DNA of 64,000 nucleotides from Clytia hemisphaerica (taxonomy: Eukaryota; Cnidaria; Hydrozoa; Leptothecata; Clytiidae). The stretch is from contig CACVBU010000943.1 of the NCBI GenBank assembly GCA_902728285.1, forward strand, positions 186,001 through 250,000. Reading direction: 5' to 3'. Position 1 is the stretch's first letter. Each line of letters starts with the position of its first letter. Below, piece by piece: positions 23,976 to 36,010 of this stretch. The translations under genes were made by a program, and so were the position numbers. The notes under the pieces were generated by a model. It was not told where the DNA came from. It was given only the letters and a program-made list of their open reading frames with translations, and did not search any database.

Positions 23976-25250
23976 AGAAATTTGATTTTCAGACCTCGAT
24001 AAAACCGTTAATAAAGGAGGATAAGTTCTATCGATTCACTAAAAATTGATTCACTCGAAAACTGCAGGAGACTCGAAGGGCAAATCTTTTTTGTCAGTTC
24101 CACACCCTTTTAGGAGTAAAGTATCAAAAATTTTCCCTAATCTAAGGGGTGCCCTACGAAAACCTGTTTTAAGGCCTTTTCTGAATCTTGGACGCTGGTC
24201 TATGTATGGATGAACTCTGCTAAAAACTTATGAACTCGTAAACTCAAATTTATTGATCTCAGCCTTAGGTAGGATTTGTGTACTGAAAAGATAGTGTTTC
24301 CTAATTTTAGATAAAGTGACTTATTTACATAGAAATTCCCCTGGAAAAATCTAAAAGTTTATGCAAAAATAAGAAATTTTAGTAGGCACTGGAAGAGCTA
24401 ATAAAATTAGCTTTAGTAAACATCCCTGTCTCAGTGGTTCTCTATGGGATATTTTCAAAAACATTTCAGGATATTTGGAGTGAATCTATTTTTTGTATAG
24501 GAGGGTGAAAAGCCCTCCTGTAATGTCCAGTTTGAGTTAGAAATTGTCATTTTTGGTCTAACTCATAGGAATTGGATTGTGCTTCATTGTCAAGCAAAAA
24601 AAAATTCAAAAGTGAGTCTTTTCAGCGAGATTTTAAGCCAAAAAGTCAAAAAATGCAAAGATTTTTGAAAAAAAGAGTTGATCATATTTGGTCAACGAGT
24701 GATCCAAGAATATCCAAATTTGGCCCTGATGTTTTAATTTATTCTGTCTTCTAGCGAATCGATTTGTTTTACCCCTAGGCACCTTTCCGTCATTCAGTCA
24801 GGTCCGTGCAAAAAGGACCATGTCACTTAAAGGACTAAAGAAAAATTGAAAAAAATTATTTTTTTCTTCTAAAATTCTCATTTTTTGGACTAAAATCACT
24901 CAAAAAGGCTGAAAAATATCAAAAAATAAAATTTACAATTTTCTTTATAACTTTGTTTAAGAAATCGGTCACAAAGAAGTGGGACCATGGCAAACTTGAA
25001 AATGTCTCTCTCAAAGAGATATTCTATATTCCATAAAAAATGCCTGTGCAAAATTTTAAAGCTCTATCACAAATTGAATTGTTGTGCTAATCCATTCCCC
25101 TAGAGGTAAGTGCAAATGACAAACAGTCCCTTTTTCGCACGTTGGAAATTTTCGTTTAGATTTAGACACTGGCAAAAAATCAATTTTCCAACTTTGAATT
25201 GGATGTATCCAGCTCTGCAATCGAATCAATTGATGTTTTACAAAGTTTGC
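23976..25250. other. Stretch without recognised gene downstream of the GPCR
   Basis: I see no gene, tandem array or paired terminal repeat. It includes the presumed 3' UTR side of the minus-strand GPCR. I found no clear AATAAA close to its stop. Confidence 0.4.
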
Positions 25251-26186
25251 TTAGCAAAACCAGTTCTTCAACTTTCGTTTCCTCTCTCTGATGTATTCCT
25301 TAATCTCAGAGTTCTTGTAAGAATACAGTATTGGGTTCAAACAACAGTTACTACAGGCTAGTGTAACACTAACCAAGTCTAGCTTCTTGATCATGCATTC
25401 AGTATAAAAGTTTGTATATATCATTTCTAACGCCAAAACTGGCAACCATACGCCATACAGAACAATAATAACCCGAGCAACTGTTTTTGTCAACCGGATA
25501 TCGTTGTCTTTTCCATTGTGTATCAAACAAGTAGTACTATCTGTTAGCCCACCACGCGTCAACTTAACTTGCTTCAAAATACGGTAATAGAGGACAGGTA
25601 TTATTGTGAGTGGTACGATAACGTGAAACCAAATCATGGAATAATATAGCCGATGGTTCACATTCCAAACATACTTTCGAACGTGGATCGGTTTCATGTA
25701 ATACCCCATACAAAAGACCCAAATAAATGAATATGCCCAAATTGATGATACAATTATTCCCATGAATGTAGAAGTACATATTTTCTCGTATATAGTTTTC
25801 CAACAAATTACCATATATCTTTCAATAGTTATCACCGTTATAGTGGTAAAGGGAGAAACGACAGAAAACATCCAAACACAATTATAAAGATTGGATCCTA
25901 CACTTCCAAGAGGCCATTCTGGGAAAGTTATAAAGAAAATAGTTTCAATAGCAGGCACCAGCAAGCTGATGAATATATCACTGATCGATAAACTAACTAA
26001 AAGAACCACGGAACGCTTTTGGAGATGTCTTTTACTGTATATAACGTAGCAAAACAACATATTTTCAAGGATAGCCACACATCCAACCAACATTAATAGT
26101 AAACTGCTAAAAATTTTGAAAGCCACGTGAAAATAACATGCTTGTGCAGTGGTGTTATTGCTCCGTGACGAGTTGCTGCCAGCCAT
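25251..26186 (-). CDS. Class A (rhodopsin-type) G-protein-coupled receptor, intronless
   Basis: A single open frame of 311 residues with seven hydrophobic segments. Landmarks: N42 of helix 1 (AILENML), D70 of helix 2 (SISDIF), ERY at 122-124 ending helix 3, GVWLP in helix 6 and NPILY at 284-288 in helix 7, followed by a short basic tail. The N-terminus has NSS and NNT/NTT sequons. Counting from R123 as position 3.50, position 3.25 is serine rather than cysteine (a cysteine sits at 103), and the loop between helices 4 and 5 (MKPIHVRKYVWNVNHR) has no cysteine, so the usual disulphide cannot form. The ligand is unknown; invertebrate genomes carry many such intronless orphan receptors. It acts in the plasma membrane. 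The start is the first ATG, followed by the sequons. Confidence 0.93.
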   Translation of the reverse strand: MAGSNSSRSNNTTAQACYFHVAFKIFSSLLLMLVGCVAILENMLFCYVIYSKRHLQKRSVVLLVSLSISDIFISLLVPAIETIFFITFPEWPLGSVGSNLYNCVWMFSVVSPFTTITVITIERYMVICWKTIYEKICTSTFMGIIVSSIWAYSFIWVFCMGYYMKPIHVRKYVWNVNHRLYYSMIWFHVIVPLTIIPVLYYRILKQVKLTRGGLTDSTTCLIHNGKDNDIRLTKTVARVIIVLYGVWLPVLALEMIYTNFYTECMIKKLDLVSVTLACSNCCLNPILYSYKNSEIKEYIRERKRKLKNWFC

Positions 26187-26509
26187 GGATTTCAGAGCCT
26201 CCTTTTAAAAATTGCATGAATAAAAATCAAAGACCAGAGAAACAAATTAAAGTTAAAATTGTAAGTGATCAAAAAGCATCTAGACTTTTCCACTAGCGCA
26301 GTACAAACAAATATTTTCTTTCGAGGATAAAAGTCTGCACAGACAAAACTTGATATGATGTCAACATATACAGCAGAGATCAAATTAACACAAAACGTTC
26401 AATACATCTTTAAAAAGACGTCTCTCTGAGTATCATATGACATAACTACTATCATTTAGAAATTCCACGAAAAACACTTTTTATAACTGTATAATTGGCC
26501 GTAATTTCG
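26187..26509. other. Upstream region of the GPCR
   Basis: No gene or clear repeat is recognised. It should hold the receptor promoter, but I see no convincing TATA box. Confidence 0.35.
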
Positions 26510-26750
26510 TATTTCGTCCCCGGTGTAGGAAAAATACTCTACAATTTCAGCCCCACTAGGAAATCGACTTTGAATTCATCAGTATTTGAAACTAAATGCA
26601 AAATAATCGCACTTCAAAACCACCCCCTTGAATTTCTATCCCCATAGATTTCGATAGAAATTTTTATCCCCACTGTGGAAAAACATTATTCCAGACCGGT
26701 GATGTGAGAGAGGGGTGTAAGAATTTACCCAAAAAAGCAGCTTCAGGGGT
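26510..26750. mobile_element. Dispersed repeat family M, copy 2
   Basis: Shares TCGTCCCCGGTG, TTCAGCCCCACTAGGAAAT and ATTTCGATAGAAAT with copy 1 at 15,505..15,705. No coding capacity; ends not resolved. Confidence 0.65.
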
Positions 26751-26882
26751 GGTTCTTACCCGAAATTGAATCCCAATTATAAAACTTACCGAACTTTTAT
26801 TATCATTGGGTTAGTCAATGTAATATTAGGGATTTAAAGTCTTAACTCATTATAACAGGTGATTACATATTTTCATTTGTTT

Positions 26883-26928
26883 AAATTTAAAATCCATATA
26901 TGTGGATTAATATATGGATTTTAAATTT
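26883..26928. repeat. Perfect 18-bp-arm hairpin
   Basis: AAATTTAAAATCCATATA is followed after 10 bases by its exact complement. No T-run or gene is associated. It is probably the core of a small foldback element. Confidence 0.75.
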
Positions 26929-27586
26929 TAATAAATTTTAACAAATGATTATATATGTATCAAAGCTCTACCCAGTGTATCAAGCACTGTTTCAACATTA
27001 ACAATGGTATGACAGATGATTATTCATGTTTGTTGTCATTTAATTGCATTCCCACTTACAAAAAGATTGTCATCGAATAGCTGAGACGAAAAATCTAAAT
27101 AATTCAACCCAAAGTCTTTGGGAATAATCTCTACGCTAAAATGAACAACCAATATCCAATTAACTGTTGGGGTAATAAATAACCTTCCCTTAGATTTACC
27201 AATGCTAAATCAACATTCAGATTTAAAAGAATCATGGCACTGACGGGGGTATTTTCGTAGCCTGTTTTTGATGGGGTAATGGGGCAGGAATTTCAAATAT
27301 TAGGGCAGGAGGTCTCAAATCTTAGCGAAAGATAAATTTTCGAGAAAAAATTAAATGAGACGAATTCTGAGAAAGAAAGATTGCGGCCTAGCCTAAAATT
27401 TCTGGTTTTACTGTAAGATAACCAAATACTAAAACGCCAGTCAAATTGTTAGTTGCATTATTTCAACATATATTTATTTTATCAAAAGTAAGAACCAGCC
27501 TTACTATACAAGAACTGAATTATTATGAAAAATATAATAAGAATTAAAGTTTACAAAGAATATGGTGAAAACATTTAGGAAGAAAA
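26929..27586. other. Stretch without recognised gene
   Basis: AT-rich, with a G-rich patch near 27,245-27,315 (ACGGGGGTATTTTCGTAGCC, GGGGCAGG) that looks like repeat debris. I see no gene. Confidence 0.4.
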
Positions 27587-30019
27587 TCAGTTGAAAAAAA
27601 TTTTCACAAAATCTTCAAATTTGAGTAAGGCAGTGACTGTATGTAAGGTACTGTGGAAAAGACCATCATGAAATTCCCATTTGACAGTGGTTCGGAAAAT
27701 TGACTGGTCGTTTGCACCTTCCATGTAAGTCATATCGATTGAGTGCATCAGAAAATCTTCATTCTTGCATCGATGTTTATTAAGAGCTACCTCTTTGTTT
27801 TCATAAAAAGGTTCGGTCTCTCCTGGCATTTTCTGAGCCAATCTCTTCATCTCGGTTGAAATAAATCCCAAAATACCTTCAGGCTGTAAATGTAAAAACG
27901 TAAAATACATGTTCGTTGAGGAAGCTATCGATTTAGGGCGTTAACGGGACTGGTCAAACCATATGGCTAAGTTAAGGATGTCGAGAAAGCTGCATCAATT
28001 AAAAATGACTGGTTGCTTTTCTTAATCGTACAATAATGAATTTCAGTTTGTTGCTTTCCATTACTTTTTCCTCAAAAAAAGAAAAGTGTTTACCTCGTGG
28101 CGGCACTGATTGTCATCATGTAGAAAATGGATCTTGATAAATTCGAGGTTTGCACCATGAATTTGAATTCCAAAGCTCAAGCCTTTCAAGTATTTTGATT
28201 TCATGGAGGAATGAAATTCAGCATTGGCATCGATTTGGTATTTTGTTTTGGCGTTTCGCGGATCGCCGTGGGTTGATTTCATCTTTAAAGCCTATTGTGA
28301 AGATAAAAATAAGTTTATTTTTGTTTTCTTTGTCCAGCAATTGCTAGGGGCTTGCTAGGCAGGCCTTAACGAGTCTAAGTAAAGTACTGATCGCTAAAAA
28401 ACCATAGATAATAAAAAAGAACAAGATTTCAGTGATAATGCCAACAGTTGAGAAGAAAATACGAAATCTAGCCTATAATAGCCAAAGAATTCTTTCAAGA
28501 GATTTGTGGTAAAGGTTAGGCGAGATAAAGAGTTCCTATTGTAAATATTATACTCACAGGGTAGAAAAGGCATTTCCAAGCAACGCTCTCCCCACATTTA
28601 GGAGAGAATTTTAGAACCCAGTTACAACAGAGATGTTAAAAAATAATCTACCTCAATGCTACTGATGTTTGATAAGAGATTGTTCATGAAATTTCCAGCA
28701 GCGATTTCCATAAATGGGAGGTTGTTTGGGAAGAAGGCTTTTAAGAAATTTCGTTTGTCTTCCTGTGTTCGTTGTGACAAAATGACTTCCTTTGAGTATT
28801 CTTTATTTTTGATTGTGAAGCTTCCCAACGCCAGAAGAGCGGCATTAGAATCTGGGTTGGCTTTCAAGTGTAGCCTTTCATCCTTAACAATGATTTCATA
28901 GTTTGAATCAGTCAAAGTTGCGGTCAGTGTTGTGGCTGGTGTGAAATGCATGTATTTCTCCAAATCAAAGACGTGAATACTGGATAGAGGTTCACCGTGA
29001 TCCGATAGATAATAATGTGGCCACACAGCATTGAAGGTTTTCATATCCCTCACTTTCATGACTGTTTTACCATCATCATTGATTTTGACATCTGCATTGA
29101 ATGCATTGTTTTGTTCATCAGAACACGGATAGAATTTACCAAAAGCTGCTATACTCCATTCATCACCGAAAGGGTTGCCATCATCCTTCATTGCGAAAAA
29201 ATGTGGATTCAAAAGTGATAATTTGTTGGAGAGACGCAGCAAACCGGATTTGGAACCAATGAAGCGATAATCAAAGCCATCTGCATAGCACCCATGTTCG
29301 TACGAGAACCCTTCTAGTCCAGAGATCTTAAAATGCTTAGATTGCTTGATATCGGCTGCGTTGATTCCAACGGTTGAAGTTTGAGCGCAATTGACACTAC
29401 TTCCAAACATTTGAAAAGCTTTATCAATATTGATAAGTTCATTGGTGTTCAAATTATTGACAGAGATTGTTTCCACACTTGGCCAACCTGATATTGACAA
29501 GATAAAGACATTTAATTGGGTGAAAAAGAATAGTTTCTTTAGTGCAATTTGATATTCTTGAAAAGGAATATATACATACGAAGAATCTATGTTGTATTGT
29601 CATAACCTTTAACATGTGAAAATGTTGGTTTTACCTTTTTGATTGAACATATCTGGATAGCAATCTTGTCCGGAGGAACCTAGGAAACAATATAGATAAA
29701 ATATTCATTATATTTTCGGATTAAATTATGATCAACCCTAGAATCATCCTTCTCTGCCGTCCAATTTAGTCACTTGTCATCCAACGCTCACGGTAAAAAT
29801 ATTTAAGCAAGAGCCGAAGGACTTTCAAAAAATAATGTTTGGAAGTGTTTCTCTGAAGTATTAAATCCTTGATCGAAATATTACACCCAAAAATCTACAT
29901 TAGTAAAGACGGTTTATGAAATAATAATTGATAAAAAAGTTTATACTCTTTCCTTTAAATCTTATTGGCTTACCTTTCCAGAAGATTCCAACAAGAAGAA
30001 AAATCAAAATCAATTTCAT
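27587..30019 (-). CDS. Secreted protein of unrecognised family, member 1
   Basis: Five exons on the minus strand, 5' to 3': 29974..30019, 29635..29679, 28652..29487, 28094..28291, 27587..27883 (phases 1,1,0,0), giving 473 residues. It opens with a signal peptide (MKLILIFLLVGIFWKG), followed by a short exon with DCYPDMF. I recognise no known domain. Its paralogue is at 36,598..39,939, with the same five exons and phases and with shared islands: LSLLNPHFF, GKFYPCS, VWPHYYLSDHGE, LKANP and FFPNNLPF here. Cysteines at matching places (YPCS, the NQC near the end of exon 4) suggest a disulphide-bonded extracellular fold. There is no membrane segment beyond the signal peptide. The two genes are divergent. 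The function is unknown. The start is supported by the signal peptide and a TATA box 84 bases upstream. Confidence 0.88.
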
Positions 30020-30102
30020 TTTGAGTTTAAGTTTGAGCTTTAGTCAATTGCTTATGTTTTGTTTGTTTGAGTTTAGAATGATAACTGTCCCAAATTGCAG
30101 AA

Positions 30103-30112
30103 TTTTTATACT
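30103..30112 (-). promoter_or_regulatory. TATA box of secreted gene 1
   Basis: The minus strand reads AGTATAAAAA, about 84 bases before the start codon. Paralogue 2 has a TATA box at nearly the same distance. Confidence 0.5.
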
Positions 30113-30868
30113 AAATTTTTGATCGTGGGAAGTTTGTATTTCATCATTCAGTTTCAAAGACGTCCTTTGTCTTTTGTGGAGCAGGGTTCAAAAGTCTCCA
30201 AGTTGACCCAGAAAGACCGAAAAGTTTATGTTGTGTTGAAATTTAAAAAAAGGTCAAAAGGCGTAATCGATTTAGTCTCATTTGAAGCTCAATTTTGCGG
30301 TATTTCACTAATTATAGGTAGGCGATGTAATTAAGTTATGACGTTTGTTATTACTTTTGCAAAATTCATTAACCCGGTTAAAAGATTGAACTTAAAACTT
30401 CCACTCTTTTGAAAAGTCAAATTTTTCTATAAGCCAGCTGAAAACTTTCCAAAGATCAACGCTGTCAACAATGCCCAAAACCCTCTAAATCACATTTCCA
30501 AACTATGGTCAAAATTTTTTATTAATATCTTAAAGATATCTCGAGAAATAAAAGGTACTTGTTTTTAAGATTAAGTTTAGTCTTTGAAGAAAATATCCCG
30601 CTCAAAATATTAATAGATATCTCTTTGAAGCACCGTATCTAGCAATATAAACCTTAATTATTCTTATTTAATCTGGTCTGGCAGTAGGTAAGAAGTTAAC
30701 AGGACCTGACATGTGCATTAAAGCTTTGGGAAGGTTATAAATAAGGCTATCTTGAAAGGCTCTTTCATAAAAAATAAAGCTTTACTTGAGGCAATTATTC
30801 AGTTTAGCCTAGATTCAAAATGACATTACCTTTGTAAGTACAACCAGCAAATCAAGGAGTCTAGGCTT
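30113..30868. other. Upstream region of secreted gene 1
   Basis: No gene or clear repeat is seen. It is part of the 6.5-kb spacer between the two divergent secreted-protein genes. Confidence 0.4.
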
Positions 30869-31427
30869 ACCGTGAAAAGCACAGGTCGAATACCCTGAGT
30901 ATCAGAGGTTAAGTTTTCAAAGAATATATTAACCTCTGAAGACCAATAATATAAATTTTATCGCGCGCTGTCAATCTAATCACTGTAGAAAAAATCAAAG
31001 ATGAAGAGCAAATATTACCTTATTAATGTCTGGCAGACTGTATCAGTATGCAGTTTACTATTTACGAATTCCCCAACCTCCAAGTGTAATTGAAATGAGT
31101 TTATTTCGAAAGAAATCTTTTACATGATCCACAAATGTATAACAGTAATTACTAAACTTTTAATTATAGAAATGTCACTTTAATTGAATTGAAATAATAG
31201 ACAGACTTTATTTTATGATTCTCTATCACTGACTCTTTTTACAAAGCATTGATGATATTTTTGAGTTGTGTTTTCAACGATGGGAATAAAAATATCAACT
31301 TTGAACTTCATCCAAGATCTTGGATGGTCGTCATGGTTACTTTTATCTGAGTTGATTGCACGCTGAATAGAATCTGGATTGGTCGGCACAGCGTCGATAT
31401 ATGATTTCGACCTGTGCTTTTCACGGT
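30869..31427. mobile_element. MITE family G with 22-bp inverted ends
   Basis: The left end ACCGTGAAAAGCACAGGTCG is answered by CGACCTGTGCTTTTCACGGT at the right end, with two further matching bases inward. Internal text (CCTGAGTATCAGAGGTT, AACCTCTGA, CAATAATATAAATTTTATC) recurs at 60,215..60,440, and CTTCATCCAAGA...GTCGTCATGGTTAC recurs near 62,795. No transposase. Confidence 0.75.
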
Positions 31428-31459
31428 ACAGGTCGAAATCATATATCGACGCTGTGCCG
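31384..31459. repeat. Perfect 32-bp-arm palindrome with 12-base loop
   Basis: The arms 31,384..31,415 and 31,428..31,459 are exact complements (start CGGCACAGCGTCGATATATG). The loop GCTTTTCACGGT is the last 12 bases of the neighbouring MITE terminus, so the palindrome straddles the right end of that element. Confidence 0.9.
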
Positions 31460-31796
31460 TTTATCCAACTCTAACAATAAGGTTTCATAGTCTTCACATT
31501 TCCGAAATTACACTACATCGTTTATTAGAACTGTCAGCTCCATAATGCAGGTCCAAGTCTCATCATCAACAAAGCTTTATTGTCTTATTTTTTCCGAAGA
31601 ATCAATCTGATTGGGAATTGTAATTTTGACTCTTGGCTTCTCTTCTCTCTTTGATTCATCTTGTCATGTTTGATAAAATACCACATAATACCCTAATAAT
31701 ATTTCTAGGTTTATCGATAAAATGCCATAGAGGTATTTGAGACGGTATCTTAACATTTTCGATCAGTATATTAATATATCATGTCACTTCGGGAAA

Positions 31797-32180
31797 TTGC
31801 ATAGAATGACAGCACTGCGAATTTCTGCACCTTTGCGTTGTCAGATTCCGCAACGTTGTCAAAATTCGCAGATTTTCAGTTGCTAAATTTAATAAGCTCG
31901 TAGGCTATCGAACAAGGTCTCAAAAATGTGCATTTTGTAGAACAACCCAAAAGTAAACTTTTCATCCTAGGAATTAATTTCCTACCTAGGGATTTTCACA
32001 AACATCCTTTACAATAAGGCTACTTTTATTCAATATAGCGCTAATTTGTTCAGAAGAGCAAAATTTTTCCTGATTTTGTTTGTGATATGGATAGGGTTAT
32101 TCACGTTGCGTAGAATAACGGCGCACCCGGTGGAAAAACTGCAATGTTGTGCAATTTTGCAGCGCTTTCATTCTATGCAA
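31797..32180. mobile_element. MITE with TTGCATAGAATGA ends
   Basis: The left terminus TTGCATAGAATGACAGCACT is matched by the inverted right terminus AGCGCTTTCATTCTATGCAA. It is 384 bases long, without coding capacity. I could not identify a target duplication. Confidence 0.6.
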
Positions 32181-32884
32181 CTTGTCTAACAAATGTATGG
32201 CACACAACAGAAAGCTTAATTGCGAAGTTTTACGTTTCTGTTTTTCTTACCAGCTGGCACGCAACGCACATAACAATGTTTATTTAACGTTCCCAACGTC
32301 TATAATAATAATATTTCTCTTTTATCACCCCTTTTGAGGTATATCTAAAAATATCTACAAAACCGTATATACATTTAAAAAGCTGTCACCGTAAATGGTC
32401 TGTTTAAATATACGAAATTTTTCTCCCGTTATGAGACGGCCCCTGGTTGAAAAAATAAAAGATACAGAAGGAATTTAGTTGAAGTTGGGAGATTAATAGC
32501 GCCTGAACTACACAAAAGACCAAGAATTTGAAAGGAGGTTTAGCGAACTAGCAAAGGGCTAGGCAAATTTATCCTTCCTCCTAGGAGTATTGTCTCGGAA
32601 GGAAATAACTAGTCTAGGGAGAAAACAAAATATGAAATATATAAATGAATATGAATGGAACTAAAGAGATCAAGTTATAAGAATACTTAAAAAGGCCTAA
32701 AAAATTGACTAAGTCATAAGAATACTGAAAAAGGCCTTAAAAAAATTGACTAATTTTGTCAAAGTTAGAAGCTAAAGTTTAGTTGTTTTAATATAAAAAA
32801 ATTGCAAAGATTTATGAATTTTGTGTAAACATGAATTTAAATTTGATTTTGTTGTCATGATTAAGAAGCACAAGGGTTTCAGTC

Positions 32885-32915
<31 letters not shown>

Positions 32916-32930
32916 TAAATAAAAAAAATA
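32181..32930. other. Stretch without recognised gene, ending in an A-run
   Basis: AT-rich sequence with an A-run of 27 or more bases near 32,890-32,917. On the strand of the adjacent LINE this is a T-run, so it is not that element's poly(A) tail. Confidence 0.45.
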
Positions 32931-35900
32931 AAAATAGTAATCTAGCATATAGTAAACTAATAAAAAGAGAATAAAACTACCTAAAAATAGTAATCTAGCA
33001 TATAGTAAACTAATAAAAAGAGAATAAAAGATAATAATAATAAAAAATTTAGTTTCTAACAATATTTGCTTCTAAAAAAGCTTTCAGTTTTTGTTTGTTT
33101 TCAAAGTCCCATCTGCTAAGAATGTCAACTATTTTCTCTTTAGATTCACTTTCCAGTACATTTTCTTTTGTTAGTTCTACCTTTTTCCCAAGCAGGACAT
33201 TGCAAATGTTGATTTCACATTCGTTACATACGTTTACAAAGTGTGACAGCGTAGGGGAAAAGTTTTCTGTGGACAAGTTGGTTAACAGATAGTCCTTTGT
33301 TGTTTCATTGTTCATTAATTGTTGTAGGAGTTTTATTTTTCTGGTTTTGATAGTTGACGAAATTTCATAGATATTGAAGAATTTGTTTAGGTCGTTTTTG
33401 GAGTGCTTTGATATCCCCCAGAGAGATTTGATAGTATTTCTGAACTGAGTGTTTACTAATGATTCGAAAGATTTGGTCATCTCTGATAATTCCAAACCGT
33501 ATAAAAGCTTTGGTATTAGAATACTTTTGGTAATGGTTGCAATTGTTCCTGGGTGGGCCCATCTAATTCCTGAAGATATTAAGGAGGATGTAGTAGCCCA
33601 TAGGTCTGCAAGTCGTGAATGAATATGACGATCGAGGGTTAACAATTTTCCTTGTGTTCCCCACTTGAAACCGAGATGTTTGAGTTCTTTCTGTGGTGGT
33701 ATGCTTACGTTTTCCAATATGACTTTTGGATCAGGGATTGGGCTTGTTCCTGAAATGACAAATTGAGTTTTTGTTTTGTTGAATTTCAGACCATGATCCT
33801 TTCCGAATTCTACACATTTATCTAACATCTGCTGTAGTTGTTTGAGGGTGGGACTGAGTAAAATAATGTCATCAGCAAATGCCACGACCGATGTATTTAT
33901 ACCTCCAGGGAGTCTGGTCCCAATGTTCATGTTCTGTATGTCCTGGATTAGTTTTTCGGTGTAGTGGTTATAGAGAAACGGAGACAGGATTGATCCCTGC
34001 CTGACTCCTTGGGAGAATGTGAATTTGTCTGAATATTCATTTCTGTATCTGATGGTAGCGTCTCCTTGTAGGTATAATTTTATCAAAAATTTAAGCACAA
34101 CATTTGGAACGGTTGATTTTTCGTACAGAGATGTAAATAACTTGAGCCAATTACAGGTATCAAAGGCTTTCTCTGCGTCTAGACTACATAGATATACAGG
34201 TGTATGTTCTTGGTTGTATTTTTGAATTGTTTCTTTGATGAATAGTTCGGCGTGAATGGTTGAGGAATTTTTACTAAAACCAAACTGCATATTGTTGTGC
34301 TGCTTGACTTTTGGGCATTTGTTTAGAATGGTCTTTTCAATGATCTTTGTTGTGATTGGTGTTAAGCTGATGCCTCTATAGTTGTTTCCATCTTGAAGTG
34401 GTTTCTGATATGATTTAGCGAGAGGGATGATTATTGATGTGGAGAGCGAGTATGGTAGTTCTTGATTTGACATAATGCGGTTTGTTAGTGTAGCAAGTAT
34501 TTTGTGTAGTAAATTTGGTGCGTATTTGAAGTGTTCTGCTTTCAGGTCGTGTGGATCGTATGTTTTGTCATTATTTAGAGAAGTTGTAGCTAACCGAATG
34601 TCTTCATCAGTTACATAGAAAATTTCTTTCTCCTCTTTTTCAATATTTTCGAGGAATTTTCTGAGCTGCTCATTTGACTCATTGTTATCGATATCAGGAA
34701 CTCTTGGTTCGTTCAGGATGGTGCTGAAGTGTTCTTTAAACTCTTTTGTTATTTCCGGTATTTTAGTCTTATTGTTTATGGTGAAAAGTTTTTGTTCTCC
34801 TTTTTTTGATTGTCTAATTTGCTGCCAGTATTTTTTTGGTTCACAGACTTTAATCTTTTCTATGTTTACGTAATGATTAGTTGTTGCTTGATTTTGAAAA
34901 TTTTTAACGCACTTTCGAAAATCTTTTCTTGCAAAGCAATATCTTGAGTGTGGAACAGTATCTTTTTTAAAACCATCTCTTTTCCACTCATTAAAAAAAT
35001 GCTGAAGTGTTCCCTTTTTCTTGGATAACTCAGTGTTCCGCCATGGTTTAGATTTGAAGAAATGAAAGTCTTTGTTATTAACGAAATTTGAGTATGCTTG
35101 AAGTGCTGAGTTTTTTAGTATTGAATGTATTTCATTGAAGTTTTCGGATAGATTTTGTTTTAAAGTATATTGTGATAGTTCATTGGTTAAAATGTCACTG
35201 TAATTTTGAACGAACCGTGGGTTTTTCCATAAAAAGTTCGGTAGAAAATCACTGTTTTGGTTATTTTTGTCATTGATTTCTGAGTTTTCGTGGCTCTTGG
35301 GTAAGTGTAATACGGATGTAACTGGGAGGTGGTCTCCTGTATTTAGGTATGTTGGTTCAATAACGGTTGTGTCGGTTATACAAGGTATTAGGTTAGTAGA
35401 TATGACAAAATGGTCTATATATGAATGGTTTTTCAATGTTACGTGGTGATACGTGTATGTCGGTCCTGTAGCTTCATATAAGTCTATAGGGTAAGCGTTG
35501 TGTCTGGAAATAAATTCGTCTAGGTATAATGTTAATGGATTAGACTGCCCATCATGTCTGTTTGAAGATCTATTTGGTATTGGAGATGGACAGCACTGAA
35601 AGTCTCCTAAGACAACGAATTCACATGTTTGTTCAAATTTTTGCAATGTACCACTGATAATGCTGAGTTGACTTTGGTAAATATTTTTATATTCAGGTTT
35701 GTTGGATACTGTTTGGAGGTACACTCCTGATATGAGTATTGACGTATGATTTGTGTTTATTTTGATTATTGTGGTGAATTCTTCACGTAAGATGAGTTCT
35801 ATGTTTTTATAATATGATGATTTTCTTACAAGCATAAGGTTTCCTCCATATGGACGTCCAGATTTTTGATGAATGTTTAAACAAACATTATGAATTAAAC

Positions 35901-36010
35901 AGATGAATGTTTAAACAAAGTCGTGTGCCAGCTGGGAAGGCCAGTTTCATCTCTAACAAAAATACAGTTGACTTTCTGATAAAGCAGTCAAAGGTTAATG
36001 GCAGAGAGTC
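32931..36010 (-). mobile_element. Non-LTR retrotransposon (LINE), nearly full second ORF
   Basis: A 928-codon frame lies at 33,049..35,835 (minus). Its N-terminal third is an apurinic-type endonuclease (GDFQCC, SYIDHFVIS, TGDHLPVTS). The middle is a reverse transcriptase (NNYRGISLTPI, SLDAEKAFD, GVRQGSILSPF, catalytic AFADDIILLS), followed by a thumb/connection region. The endonuclease continues upstream of the first ATG (SGRPYGGNLMLV) but is broken by a 34-base tandem duplication near 35,870-35,916; the preceding frame (VFLLEMKL) is readable to about 36,000. The 3' end carries two copies of a 53-base unit (32,931..33,035). The CR1/Jockey group is likely, but the clade is unresolved. The long intact frame implies a fairly recent insertion. 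Confidence 0.9.

Noticed and set aside
32886-32917. A-run as poly(A) tail of the LINE
   Set aside because: The LINE is on the minus strand, where this run reads as T; the orientation is wrong.
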